DNA of 64,000 nt from Mytilus trossulus (taxonomy: Eukaryota; Mollusca; Bivalvia; Mytilida; Mytilidae), in assembly GCF_036588685.1 (NCBI RefSeq), contig NC_086375.1:63507314-63571313 (forward strand), in the 5' to 3' direction. The notes under the pieces are model-generated. The model saw only the letters and a program-made list of their open reading frames with translations, was not told where the DNA came from and searched no databases. Positions within the stretch are counted from its first letter, which is position 1. Each line of letters begins with the position of its first letter. Positions 10,856-20,834 of the stretch are shown piece by piece. A program made the translations under genes and the position numbers.

Positions 10856-12589
10856 TTATGCTAATGGTTTAGTTCCTCCTCCTCCTCCTACTCCGCCTTT
10901 ACCTTCCAAAAGCATCAACACACCAACAACAATTTCTAGCAAAAAGGCGATGATAGAAAGAGCAAATGAATAACCAAACTTATAGTCTTTAGTGGCACTT
11001 TCTGGCCACTTGTCGGTTACTTTGGCACCAAAAATGATAATGCCGATCAAATAAAATACACCTGAAAACGAAAAGTAACTGTTTATTAAGAAATACTTCA
11101 TCTACTTATTAAATTGATGTAAACTTGAGTTTCTAAGTTATACCCTCGTGAAAACCTGGAATTTTCCTAAACAGGATCAGGATTTGGTTGATACTTTGCC
11201 AACGGTTATTGCGATTTCATGAATTCTTGTGTTGTTGCTTTTTTAAATTCTATTCATTGTTTGTTTGATCTATCTAAAACTCTATGACAACTATAACTGT
11301 AATAGGTTGTCCACCAACAGCGGGCAGAAATATTTGTATTAAACTCATTGTCTTAGCATACAGTGTCGTTAGCCAGTTTTCTTGATTGAATTGTTTCACG
11401 TTTTTTTTCCTACTTTTTTACTTCACATTTAAATACGAATGTCTCCTGCTTGAAATAAAAGGTTAATGATAGGTTGTTTGTCATAGTGAATCCCCGGCGA
11501 TAATATGTAATATGCGTTGAGGTATTTTTTTTCGTCATCGAGGTGTGACAAAGCAATTAACAGACATACTATGTACTAGCCTGGGATCTTTGCTCACTGC
11601 TCGACGAAGTATAAGATTGGGCCAGGATTCCAACATCACAATTTAAGTAAAAACTATATTAAATGATGAATTCAGAGATCAATAAATATGTCTGACAAAA
11701 AGTATCTAACATGGTTTACCTGTAGCGATGCAGATAATAGCAACTGCAATGGCAACTTCTCCATTTTTCTGACATTTACTAACAAATATGTACAGTACAA
11801 CTAGAAAAAAGGAAATTAAAATGCCAAAAAATCCAAAGGTCACAAAGGCCTGAACCACACCATACCAATCTGAAATAGATAAAGATATTCAGTAATGTAT
11901 ACTTATACTGTATTTTTCTAGAGACATATTTTGAGGGAACATATTGATATATGTTGGCCATTCGATGACACGAGAATATAACTGACATATATTGGCAAAC
12001 ATGGGCTGGCAATATTTTACATTGCAGTTTTTTTAACCTTTTATTCTAATAGACTGACCCAAAACTCATTTAGAAATTCTATATTTTTTTGCGCTGCTTA
12101 GTTCCAAAAATTGTAGTTTATTTTTCTGTATTCAAGAACCTTTAATTTTTAGTATAAAAGAATTTATAAAAGTTTGAATTATTAACAATGAAAACTCGTA
12201 AATCAAGTTTTTCATTCTTCGGTTCAAATTTAAAAAAAAACCAACAGTATAAGCAATTGAGCAACAATTTGACAAGTTATAAAGCTTGTCTTTTTTCAAT
12301 AGAAGCAATTTAACATTATAAAACTATTATTCAAATGTTTCCAAATTAAAAACAAAATAAATAGATCTTCCAACTTACCATTTGCCCATCCATCTATAGT
12401 TTGGCATCCCGTTGGCACTTCTGCTTCACCACATATTCTCCATAAACCATAATGATTTTTTGCTACATCCTCATAAACCCAATCAGTTGTCGTATAGGAA
12501 ATGCATGTAAATAAAGTAGCAATTAACAATAAAATAAAAGCTACTTTACAAAATATAGATGCTCCTTTTAAATCGTCAACCACTCCCAT
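10856..12589 (-). CDS. Claudin/PMP22-like four-transmembrane protein (188 aa, 3 exons)
   Basis: Coding exons on the minus strand: 12589-12379, 11869-11720 and 11061-10856, joined through GT-AG introns with both junctions in phase 1 (split Asp and Gly codons). The product has four hydrophobic segments at about residues 14-34, 77-100, 108-132 and 150-175, and short cytoplasmic ends. The first extracellular loop carries W37, then GLW50-x2-C53-x8-C62, the signature shared by claudins and the PMP22/EMP/MP20 proteins. A glycine-rich stretch precedes the C-terminal TKPLA; there is no classical PDZ-binding tail. Such proteins form cell-cell contacts or regulate membrane partners at the plasma membrane; which role applies here cannot be read from sequence. 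The start is the first ATG in the open exon and gives the normal short N-terminus before the first membrane helix. No neighbouring paralogue is seen. Exact subfamily is uncertain; gene structure is well supported. Confidence 0.85.
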
Positions 12590-13781
12590 TTCTATATCAA
12601 CTAGTTGCTCCCGAACTGCAGGTTATAGATTGACACTTTTGACGGACTCATTCTACTTTTATAGATGTGTGTTGTCAAAACAATTACTTCAACAGCAATG
12701 CACTCTATGCATTATATAAGCACTGTTAGCCAATTAATTTTTTTAAAAGACAATATACAATATTTCTTTGCACATGCATATCAAATGGTTATGGCGTGGT
12801 CAAATACAAACAATGAAACAGACAATAGCATATTTATATGGTAGTGAAGGTGTCATTCGTATGAGAATTAAAGAGAAATATTAAATGACAATTGACTACA
12901 AAAAAATTGTGTTTTTTAAAATAATTATGTTTAACTGAAAGAATTAGGTTTAGTCAAGGATGGATACCAAAGCACTTGTCTTTAAAGATGAATTTCATTT
13001 CTGTTCTGTCTGTATATGCTATCTATATCCAACAGATACTCGACATTTAGAAAGGACTGGAATCCAGATAATTTTGTTCAAATAAAGGATTTTCTTTTTA
13101 TAAGAAAATGAAATTATATGTACACGTTATGTTTGTAAAACTTAACTATCCAAGTAAATTAAACATGTCAAGTCAACTGTTTTAATAAATTTTAAGTATC
13201 ATATGACTTTAAATACTAAAAGTTAAGTGTGCCCTTGACCAACGATTATACAACCCTATTACATTACCAAAAAAAAACATTCAATTCTTAAAATTGCATA
13301 TTTATGCTACAACCGTGAAATTACGCCGCAGTTTTCTATCAAATTTGTTATTTTGTTTTCCAATGCATTGCTGTATAATCGTCGTTACGATTACATAGTG
13401 CGTGCTTATCAACGCATATTTCATATTTGATTTGTTCCGCCTATCGAATATGATATTACAGAACATTTCTTTGTGTGCACTAAAGTAATTAAGTATATCT
13501 AAAACTATTGATACGAACGTATGAATATATAACCAATACATAAGAACGTGAGTACCCCAATTGTACTGAGTACTCTTATTACACCGAGTATACCTGAATG
13601 GAACATATTTAGCAGCAGTTGACTATCTTTCAAGTTTTCATATGATACTGAGACTAAACGATTTGTATGTTTATGAGTTGCCATTGTACCTTTAAGTCTG
13701 TCAACATAGCTAAACATATTCAAATATACACAAAACATTCATAGCATATATACAAGAACATAGTTTATGTTATTTACAAGT
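12590..13781. other. Spacer upstream of the claudin-like gene
   Basis: Contains the 5' flank of the minus-strand gene. A TATA-like TTATATAA lies near 12711-12718, about 125 bases before the ATG, which could serve as a core promoter but is weak evidence in AT-rich DNA. Two antisense frames (13302-13541 and 13505-13738) have no recognisable domain and are not called as genes. Confidence 0.4.
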
Positions 13782-13789
13782 GTGGACAC

Positions 13790-15519
13790 CAGACATGGGG
13801 TCAATTACATTTGAAAGTAATTAATTACATTCAATTACAATTACAAAATCTTCAATTAAATTACACATTACATTTGACTTTTTTTACCAATGTAATTAAT
13901 TACATTCCAATTACTTGGCAAATGTAATTAATTACTTCAATTACATTTGAAAGGAAAATTAAGATAAAACATTGAAAACATGCATTTATTCTATGATATG
14001 TACATAATACCGATTTTTCATGTAGAAGTTTCGAAGATAAATGCTTTCTGCTAGGCACTTGATACTTAGTGTCAGCTTTTTCCATCAAGTTTTTAAATTC
14101 TTCACTTTCGACAATAGAGAGTGGTAAAAGATCCCCAGCTATGAACATTATAAGAGCATTTGTCATTTCTAACTGTTTTGGATCAGACAGTGAATATTTT
14201 ACACTTTTTTTTATGCATTGTGTCAATGTTGGTTGAATTTCTTTATTCTCAGAATGCAGAATGTACAAATCTCTGTGTTTTCTCTGAAAATTACAAAAGG
14301 CCTTATTTAATATCTTGAAAATATTAAATTGTTTTAATTTACCTATTGAAATTTTACATTTATTTAAATTTATTTGATTGTAAATGATACAAAAAAAGAG
14401 CACTATTTTTTATTTTTTGAAATGATTTTCATTTTTATCCCAGCTTATTCAAATTATTTATCTGAAATAAGTGATTTAGAAATCTGACTTCTTAAAACAA
14501 AAATAAACTTTAGTTTTAATCACAACTAATTAATTTAATAAACAAAATATTTTCCAAATTTAAATGTAAGCTATTAGAGGATATAAGATAAATGAAATCT
14601 GGTTAGAAATGAAAAAGAAGCATTATGAATTTATTTAATTTTTAAAATTCTTACATAGTATTACCTTCATATGTGTAACAAAGTTGGATGTAACTTTATA
14701 ACTTCCACTAATGAGGGTGCCACAATGCATACATTTTCCTTTGAAAGTATTTCCATTTTGGAAGTCATCAGGAACAGTAAAATGTTCCAGTACACTCTTG
14801 GAGCTCATTTTTAAATCTGATAAAATGTTTTCTTTCAACATTCATATATATAGTGAACAAATTTTGCAAGTGAGATTTTGTCATATGCATTATCCCTTCA
14901 AGAATTTAAACATGTACCTATAGGCCCTAGGGGTATATTTATCTCTCTCTAATTAGCCTTATATCTGTTTAACATAACTGTTATAAAAACAGTCATTATA
15001 TAGTTTGTAATAAAACAAATAGCCAGAGGTTATATTTATTGGTTATTTAAGTCCTTGAATAAAGTTAATTATGTTAAATCAATGTCTTAAAATATCTATC
15101 TAAATCTACTAATTAAGGTCAAGACAGTGACTTCCTAGTGGTTTCTTTTAAAATTATGGCATGTGTCTACATTTTTTTTATCATTCAATACAAAATGAAG
15201 AATCTACCATGGTTGTGTTAATACAGAAAGTATACTGTGAAGGCTTTTCTTTGTCAGCTTACAACATTTGTTAAGATTATTGCTTTTAATAATTTTTTGA
15301 GAAAACACAAGATTTAATCTTTTGATCCAAAATTTCAAATGTAATTGACTTGTAATTGAAAAGTAATTGTCAATTACAGGCAATTTTGGCTATGTAATTA
15401 ATTACATTCAATTACATGTAATTGAAAAAATGCTCAATTACACATTACATTCAATTACATGATAAATTGTAATTAATTACAGTCAATTACAATTACATAT
15501 TTCAATTACCCCATGTCTG
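13790..15519 (-). mobile_element. hAT-type DNA transposon, 1730 bp, complete ends, internally deleted
   Basis: Ends are inverted: left CAGACATGGGGTCAATTACA, right AATTACCCCATGTCTG. The element is flanked by the identical 8-bp sequence GTGGACAC (13782-13789 and 15520-15527). An 8-bp target duplication with CAG...CTG termini is the hallmark of hAT elements. Inside both ends are dense repeats of a CAATTACA/TGTAATTA motif (about 13800-13945 and 15336-15510), likely transposase-binding subterminal repeats. The interior carries a spliced N-terminal transposase fragment on the minus strand but no room for the catalytic domain, so it is non-autonomous now. Confidence 0.9.
13980..14841 (-). pseudogene. 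Truncated hAT transposase (BED finger plus N-terminal part)
   Basis: Exon 1 is 14841-14665, ending at a GT donor. Exon 2 starts at 14283 after a TTTTCAG acceptor and runs to about 13980; the junction is phase 0. The protein begins with a BED-type zinc finger: 'FKGKCMHCGTLISG' supplies Cys-x2-Cys, and the His-x4-His pair is completed only by splicing (THMK joined to RKH), which supports the intron. Exon 2 continues with 'QPTLTQCIKKSV', then 'MTNALIMFIAGDLLPLSIVE' and 'PSRKHLSSKLL', typical of the region before the RNase-H-like core in hAT transposases. The DDE core and C-terminal hAT dimerisation region are missing; the frame runs out into the terminal repeats. It could at most make a DNA-binding remnant. 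Confidence 0.8.
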
Positions 15520-15527
15520 GTGGACAC

Positions 15528-16190
15528 AGATGAGTGTGGATAGTATGTTCGGATGTTTGACAGTGACTTATGACAAAAGGAGTTCTATGTTTTCCCTATA
15601 AAGTGTTATTAACGGTGTTGCACGATGACAACCAATCTGAGCATTATAGCATATATATAAACAAATGAATTATTTCCTAAAAAAAATCGACGTAAACGTC
15701 AACTTCTAAAATAAATGGGCTATATGTCACAAAAAAATTTACTTAAATTTTGAATACAACTGATGCTCGTTGAATGATAAATAAAAAAGCGAAAAAAAAG
15801 TCATGTATCTCTTTTATAATCTTAAATTTGATTGATTGAATTATCTCAAAATGTGTGAAAATTTGTATAAAAAGCACAGTGATCCTATCTTTATTTTACA
15901 CTATCAAACGGAGATTTATGTTTCAACAACGATATTTTTTTTAAAATCTATGCATAAGAAATTAGAGATTTAATGATTTTAAGACGATTGTATGTGCTTT
16001 TCATACAAATTTTCACACAAGATCAGCATCAAGAAAGTCCCTTGTTTTTATTTGCACATGCCGTATAAATGTTATATGTACAGCACAAATTTTTTCATCT
16101 CTGTTCATTTATTTATTCGTAATGTTAAATGGGTGCCCTTAAATATGCCAGCGCACCATCTAGTGACAGGATAGTCAATCTAATGACGGT
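15528..16190. other. AT-rich spacer
   Basis: Between the hAT element and a reverse R2 repeat. The 60-codon frame at 15992-16174 has no recognisable feature. No repeat family recognised. Confidence 0.45.
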
Positions 16191-16195
16191 GCATG

Positions 16196-16440
16196 GTCAC
16201 TTAGTCGTTAGAAATATTGAAGAATTGGTAAAAGTAAACCGTAATAGGTCAAAGTACGGTCTTCAACACCGAGACTTGGCTCAGACCTAACAGCAAGCTA
16301 TAATTTAAAGGTCCCGAAAAAATTACTATAGTGTAAAACCATTCAAACGGTAAAACCAACGGTCTAATCTTAAAATAAGAAACGAGAAACAAGAAACACT
16401 TATGGGGTTCCCATCAACAAACGACAACTACTGAAACTAA
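16196..16440 (-). repeat. Short interspersed repeat R2, reverse copy
   Basis: Inverse of the 5815-6108 element, diverged: GTAAACCGTAATAGGTCAAAG, CTTCAACACCGAGACTTGG, ACCAACGGTCTAATCTT, AAGAAACGAGAAACAAGAAAC and CAACAAACGACAACTACTG appear in the expected reverse order. Confidence 0.7.
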
Positions 16441-16444
16441 ATAA

Positions 16445-17005
16445 TAAATAAGCTTTATTTAGAGTCGGCAAGGTATATAAACATAGACAAACATAAGTTC
16501 TAATGAGCTTTTATCCGACATATGAGGTATTTTTAACAATACAACATTTATAACATTAAAATATTAGCATAAGCTAGGTATCAAAGCTAAAAGCATATAA
16601 GTGTAAACTAGGCAGGCATAAAAGCTGGCAAAAATGCATAGCATAAAATTTGAAAAAATGGGATATGATCTAGATGGTAAATACATTTGCATAATATATA
16701 AACTAAAAGTATGCACAAACTGTGCACTTACAGTCATTTCCATTCAATGACTTTAAAATATTTTTGAACTGACTAAAATTAACAATTTTTCTAAAATCAT
16801 CAGGTAGACCATTCCATAAAACAGCAGCTGTGTATTTAAAAGAGTTCTGATCATAGGTTGATGTTCGGACCCTAGGTATATCTACAATATTAGAATATCT
16901 AAAATTATATTTACAGTCTTCCAATACCACTAAATCATGTAAGCATGGGGTGACAATTTATATAAAATTTTAAAACACTCATTACGCATACGTCTTATTT
17001 TCAGT
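16445..17005 (-). mobile_element. Non-LTR retrotransposon 3' end (LINE remnant)
   Basis: The minus-strand frame 16930-16703 reads 'YNFRYSNIVDIPRVRTSTYD', then 'FKYTAAVLWNGLPDDFRKI' and 'FKNILKSLNG', ending in a Cys-containing tail. This is the C-terminal tail of jockey/CR1-like LINE polymerases (the 'xxLWNxLP...FK..LK' block). It is followed by about 250 bases of 3' untranslated sequence with an AATAAA-type signal close to 16445-16460. It is 5'-truncated, as is usual for LINE copies. Confidence 0.7.
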
Positions 17006-17164
17006 GATGGAACCTCTGTGGGTATGATATCAGACTTCTCCCCTTCTATGACAACGCGCTCTGTTCTATCAGAAAGAAATCCTTTCATCCAATCATTTGT
17101 TTTGCCTTTAATTCCATATAATGATCAAGGTTTGGGACTCACGGATGGTGGATCACCGTTTGTG

Positions 17165-17220
17165 ACTTGGATGGGAGTTGTCTCATTGGCACTCATACCA
17201 CATCTTCTTATATCTAATAA
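17165..17220 (+). repeat. R2 repeat tail fragment
   Basis: Only the terminal part of the family is present: GAGTTGTCTCATTGGCACTC followed by CCACATCTTCTTATATCT. The 119-codon frame running through it (17018-17377) is not a gene. Confidence 0.6.
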
Positions 17221-17881
17221 ATGTACGATTTTGAACTTTTCTTTGCATTCTAGTTTGAAAAAGATGAACAAAGTATGTGATGATAAAATAAAAATCGAGA
17301 TTTCTCACAAAATTCTCAACTCATTTATTCCGGACTTTATTCTAGTGTGTACCGGACTTGCTGTTATTTATAAGTAATACTGTAGTTCCGGGTTTGATTT
17401 GTTTTTGTTTTGATTACATTGAACTCTTTCAAATCAGTGACATTTGCCAATAACACGTACTGTCCAAGCTTTATTACTAGTTCTTAAACAAGGTAATTAT
17501 AAACAGATGTATATTAAACCGATGTATATTATGACGAAACGTGTGTACTAGCATTTAAAATGACGATAAAATCATTCAACATTTCGTCAGGCTTACATAT
17601 ATTTATAAAAGCAAAGCTAAGTAATATAAATAATGCTTTTATTAGCTCATGATGTGAGATCAGTTTTCGATTAATTAATTTCTGCAAAAAGGTAAGTTAG
17701 TGTTGTCATTATAATATATTATGCATAGTTGTTTTTACGTGAATGGACTCAGACTCAAGTCACAGGAGTGAAATAATTTTTTTCTTTGACGCCTTACTTC
17801 GAAGTAAAAAAATTATAATAGCCTTTCAAGACGTCATAATTATTTGGACTAAGCAATAAACAGATATAAAGTTCCACTCAC

Positions 17882-17998
17882 AGGCACTTGTTTCTGTCAA
17901 TATGGGGATTTACTATCCATACCAGTACCCAAAAAAAAGTGTTTTTTTTTGTACTGGTATGGATAGTAAATCCCCATATTGACAGAAACAAGTGGCTG
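17882..17998. repeat. Near-perfect hairpin with about 46-bp arms
   Basis: Left arm from CACTTGTTTCTGTCAATATG to CCATACCAGTAC, right arm GTACTGGTATGGATAGTAAA to CATATTGACAGAAACAAGTG. The arms are separated by about 20 bases of A/T runs. Arms appear identical over about 45 bases. It lies at the left edge of a larger nested fold-back. Confidence 0.85.
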
Positions 17999-18107
17999 TG
18001 GTTCCACTAAAGTCAAAATATAGGACACTACAGAAATATCTGAGCTTTGCCTGTATTTTTCAACCCAAAATGAATAAAGTCTTAAAATATGGGAACATAT
18101 GTTCATT

Positions 18108-18239
18108 TAGTCCAGATTACTCTGAGGTCCGACAGCTGTTTTGCCAGACAAGCTGGGACCATGGTCCCACCGTCACCGCCCGCCGGGCCCCAGCTTGTCT
18201 GGCAAAACAGCCGTCGGATGTCAGAGTAATCTCAGACTA
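18108..18239. mobile_element. 132-bp hairpin MITE with 9-bp target duplication
   Basis: Ends TAGTC...GACTA; arms include ACAGCTGTTTTGCCAGACAA / TTGTCTGGCAAAACAGCC. The GC-rich centre (GGTCCCACCGTCACCGCCCG) is unlike the surrounding AT-rich DNA. Flanked on both sides by ATGTTCATT (18099-18107 and 18240-18248). A 9-bp duplication is usual for Mutator-type elements; that assignment is an inference. Confidence 0.8.
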
Positions 18240-18248
18240 ATGTTCATT

Positions 18249-18405
18249 TAAGAATTGCATGCTTCTTTTTGTAACTTCATTGGGGTGTAAAAGCGTTGAC
18301 CGTAGTACACTTTGTATGTACGCGGAAGCACTTCATTCTAAAAATTTACGCACAGTCAATGTTTTACAACCCTATGAAGTTACAAAAAGAAGCATTCAAT
18401 ACTTA
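18249..18405. mobile_element. Hairpin MITE, about 155 bp
   Basis: Left arm GCATGCTTCTTTTTGTAACT, right arm AGTTACAAAAAGAAGCATTC, continuing inward as TGTAAAAGCGTTGAC / GTCAATGTTTTACA. No clear target duplication found. The 89-codon frame at 18259-18528 crosses it and is not a gene. Confidence 0.7.
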
Positions 18406-19026
18406 TTATTCCATTTTTTTAGCTATGATACTAAAAACATGAATTTTATAAAAAAAAATATTTTCAATTCACCTGTGCACTTTATTGTGGGACCACATGT
18501 TATCATGAAAGATAAGATTTATAAGTGATGCAACTGCTTAATGAATAACATGTGATGTACATAATGTACAGTTAGCCAATCAGAATAAAGTATAATAATA
18601 ACACTACATCTAATGTAATTATTTAAACACACTCTACATATACACAGTACATATACACACTGTATAAATAGTAAATAAACTTGAAATTTTTATGTTGTGG
18701 CCAAACTGGTTTTGGGGGTGAACACTACATTTTCCAAAAAATATAGAGGCCTGTGAGATGACCTAATTTGTTTAAAATTGGTATACATGGATACTGTTAC
18801 ATGTATTGCAGGACAAGCTACAAAATGTAGTGTTTACTTGTCAAATAAATATGTTTCATTGACATTTTTGTCCAATTTCTGTATTGTACCTTTCATATGC
18901 AGTCACTTATATTACTCTCTAATACATGTAGATACATGAATTTAACTGACACTAAAAATCAATACATTTTCTTAAAAATCAATATTAGCTTGTACTGCAT
19001 TATACTTGTATGTTACAGTATTCATT

Positions 19027-19175
19027 CTAGTGGCGGATCGAGGATTTTCATAAGTGGGTGCCTACTGACTGACCTAAGAGGGGGCCCGCGCGCCAGTCAC
19101 GCTTCAGTGATTCCCTATAAAAGCAACCAAATTTTTTCCCAAAAAGGGGGGCCCCCCTAAATCTGCCTCTCATTC
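19027..19175 (-). repeat. G/C-run dispersed repeat R6
   Basis: From AGTGGCGGATCGAGGATTTT through AGGGGGCCCGCGCGCCAGTC and AGTGATTCCCTATAAAAGC to GGGGGGCCCCCCTAAATCTG. Recognised as a common mussel repeat that begins and ends in sequences like 'gcggatc' and 'gatccgcc'. It lies in the loop of the large fold-back. Confidence 0.55.
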
Positions 19176-19586
19176 ATACCAATTTTAAACAAATTTAGTC
19201 ACCTCACAAGCCTCCAGATTTGTTGGAAAATTTAGTATTCACCTCCAAAACCAGTTTGGCCACAACATAAAAATTTCAAATTTATTTACAATTTTCACAG
19301 TGTGTACCGGTATATGCATGTTGAGTATGTTTAAATGAACATTTCATCATAATTTTATGTTCCCATAGTTTATGACTTAATGTATTATAGGTTGAAAAAT
19401 ACAGGCAAAGTTTATGAACTATGAAGTGTCCTATATTTTGACTTAAGTGGAACCTTAAAAGGTGTGTGTGTTTCATTCAAGTGTGATACCCTGACATTTT
19501 GAGACAAGACACGTCAAGAATCTACAACAAATTAAAAAAACATTTTTGAAATAGCTCTTTCCAAAAAGCAAATGAAACCAACACAG

Positions 19587-19740
19587 AGGCGGATCCAGCC
19601 ATTTTAAAAGGGGAGGTTCCTAACCCAGGACAAAGGGGAGGGGGGGTTCCAACATCATGTCCCTATTTAAATGCATTGATCCTCCCAAAAAAAGGGGGGT
19701 TCCAACCCCCGGACCCCCCCCTCTCTGGATCCGCGTCTGC
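19587..19740. repeat. Terminal-inverted repeat element R7
   Basis: Starts GAGGCGGATCCAGCC and ends CTGGATCCGCGTCTGC (inverse with few mismatches), with GGGGAGGTTCC and GGGGGGTTCC runs inside. A short non-coding element of about 150 bp. Confidence 0.6.
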
Positions 19741-20480
19741 AATAGATGAATTTCAAAAAAAGAAAATAAGACGAGAGAAATGCCATCATATTTAGATTTT
19801 TAGATTACTTATTATATAATTGTTTTAAAAGATACAAATGAAGTTAATAAAATATTATAAAAACTTTATACATCTTTGGACTCACCAGTAAAACTTTTCA
19901 TAACTCACCTTAGAGAACCCTGCTTTAGGGAGACTTACATTACGGTTGATGTAACAACTGTTTATCTTTTATCAGGGCATAGTTTTAATTTGGAACAATT
20001 TTGTTAGAATGTCAGATGTGACCCACTTAAAATGAAACCCTAAATTACAAATGATAAAGATGTACCTGAGCAGTCCGGAGTCAAATTTAAGCAATTAATG
20101 TATTCAAAGTAATTTTAACCATGTTAACCAATAAAAGATATATGTAACATATATATAATAGAAGCAGATCGTATATAAAAAGAAAAATGCACAGTTGTCT
20201 TTATTTTAATATATATCATAATTTTGCATTTTTGGAGAAAGTAAATCTCAATTAAGAACAAGAACTATAAAATAAGGTGGTGTTGGTACTTTAATGCAAT
20301 TTTTCGGTTATAATTTTCACTTTCTATTTATTATTTCCTTCTCTTATGATATATATACTAAAAATTGCTATCTCCAGGACAAAATCTGAAAATGAAAGAA
20401 TTCTAGTAAATTTCCCAGTTTATTGTAAATTCAGGCCTAGAGGGAAGCCATCAACATAAAACTATAGCTCAATATCTTTG
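19741..20480. other. 5' intergenic region of P450 gene A
   Basis: AT-rich and largely featureless. No exon or repeat recognised. Distal promoter sequence would lie here or in the following inverted repeat. Confidence 0.45.
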
Positions 20481-20489
20481 CTTAATAAA

Positions 20490-20657
20490 TTATTATAATT
20501 GTATCAATAAACCAATTTTTCAAGATGTTTTGGCCATTTATGTTATAACATCTTTTAAATGATTGAAAATGTAATGTCAGCCATGTGGTTGAGAGGAGAA
20601 ATAAAGAACTGAAGAAACGTCTTGAAAAATTGGGTTATTGATACAATTATATAAAGT
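20490..20657. repeat. Inverted-repeat element upstream of P450 gene A
   Basis: Left arm AATTGTATCAATAAACCAAT with TTTTCAAGATGTTT, right arm AAACGTCTTGAAAAATTGGG with TTATTGATACAATT; arms about 40 bp with few mismatches, loop about 85 bp. It ends about 180 bases before the ATG of gene A, so it sits within the likely promoter. Confidence 0.75.
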
Positions 20658-20834
20658 ATGTTCCCTGTTGGAATTTTTAAAACAAGGATAATAAATTATT
20701 GGTAAAACAACAGTTTTTATGGTGTTTCCTTAGAATTGAATTTTAAATATTTTAAACACTGATTAAATGTATATATACAGTATAGAAATCTATATATTAA
20801 CTCATATTTGTATTTTTGACCATAGGTCCAACTT

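Larger units (their letters stand above)
17999..19465. mobile_element. Large nested fold-back region
   Basis: Outer arms: GGTTCCACTAAAGTCAAAAT with GCCTGTATTTTTCAACC at 17999-18110 pair with GGTTGAAAAATACAGGC and ATTTTGACTTAAGTGGAACC at about 19330-19455. Inner arms: TTATGTTGTGGCCAAACTGG at about 18691 to TTTGTTTAAAATTGGTA near 18783 pair with ACCAATTTTAAACAAATTTA at about 19178 to CCAGTTTGGCCACAACATAA near 19272. The left side has been expanded by two hairpin elements (18108-18239 and about 18249-18405) and the interior holds repeat R6. No coding content. Confidence 0.75.

Noticed and set aside
13505..13738. 77-aa minus-strand frame with a hydrophobic end
   Set aside because: No family recognised, no polyadenylation signal or partner exon; frame length is within chance for this composition, although a single unrecognised exon cannot be excluded.
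17018..17377. 119-aa plus-strand gene
   Set aside because: It includes the tail of repeat R2 and joins unrelated pieces; no conserved domain.
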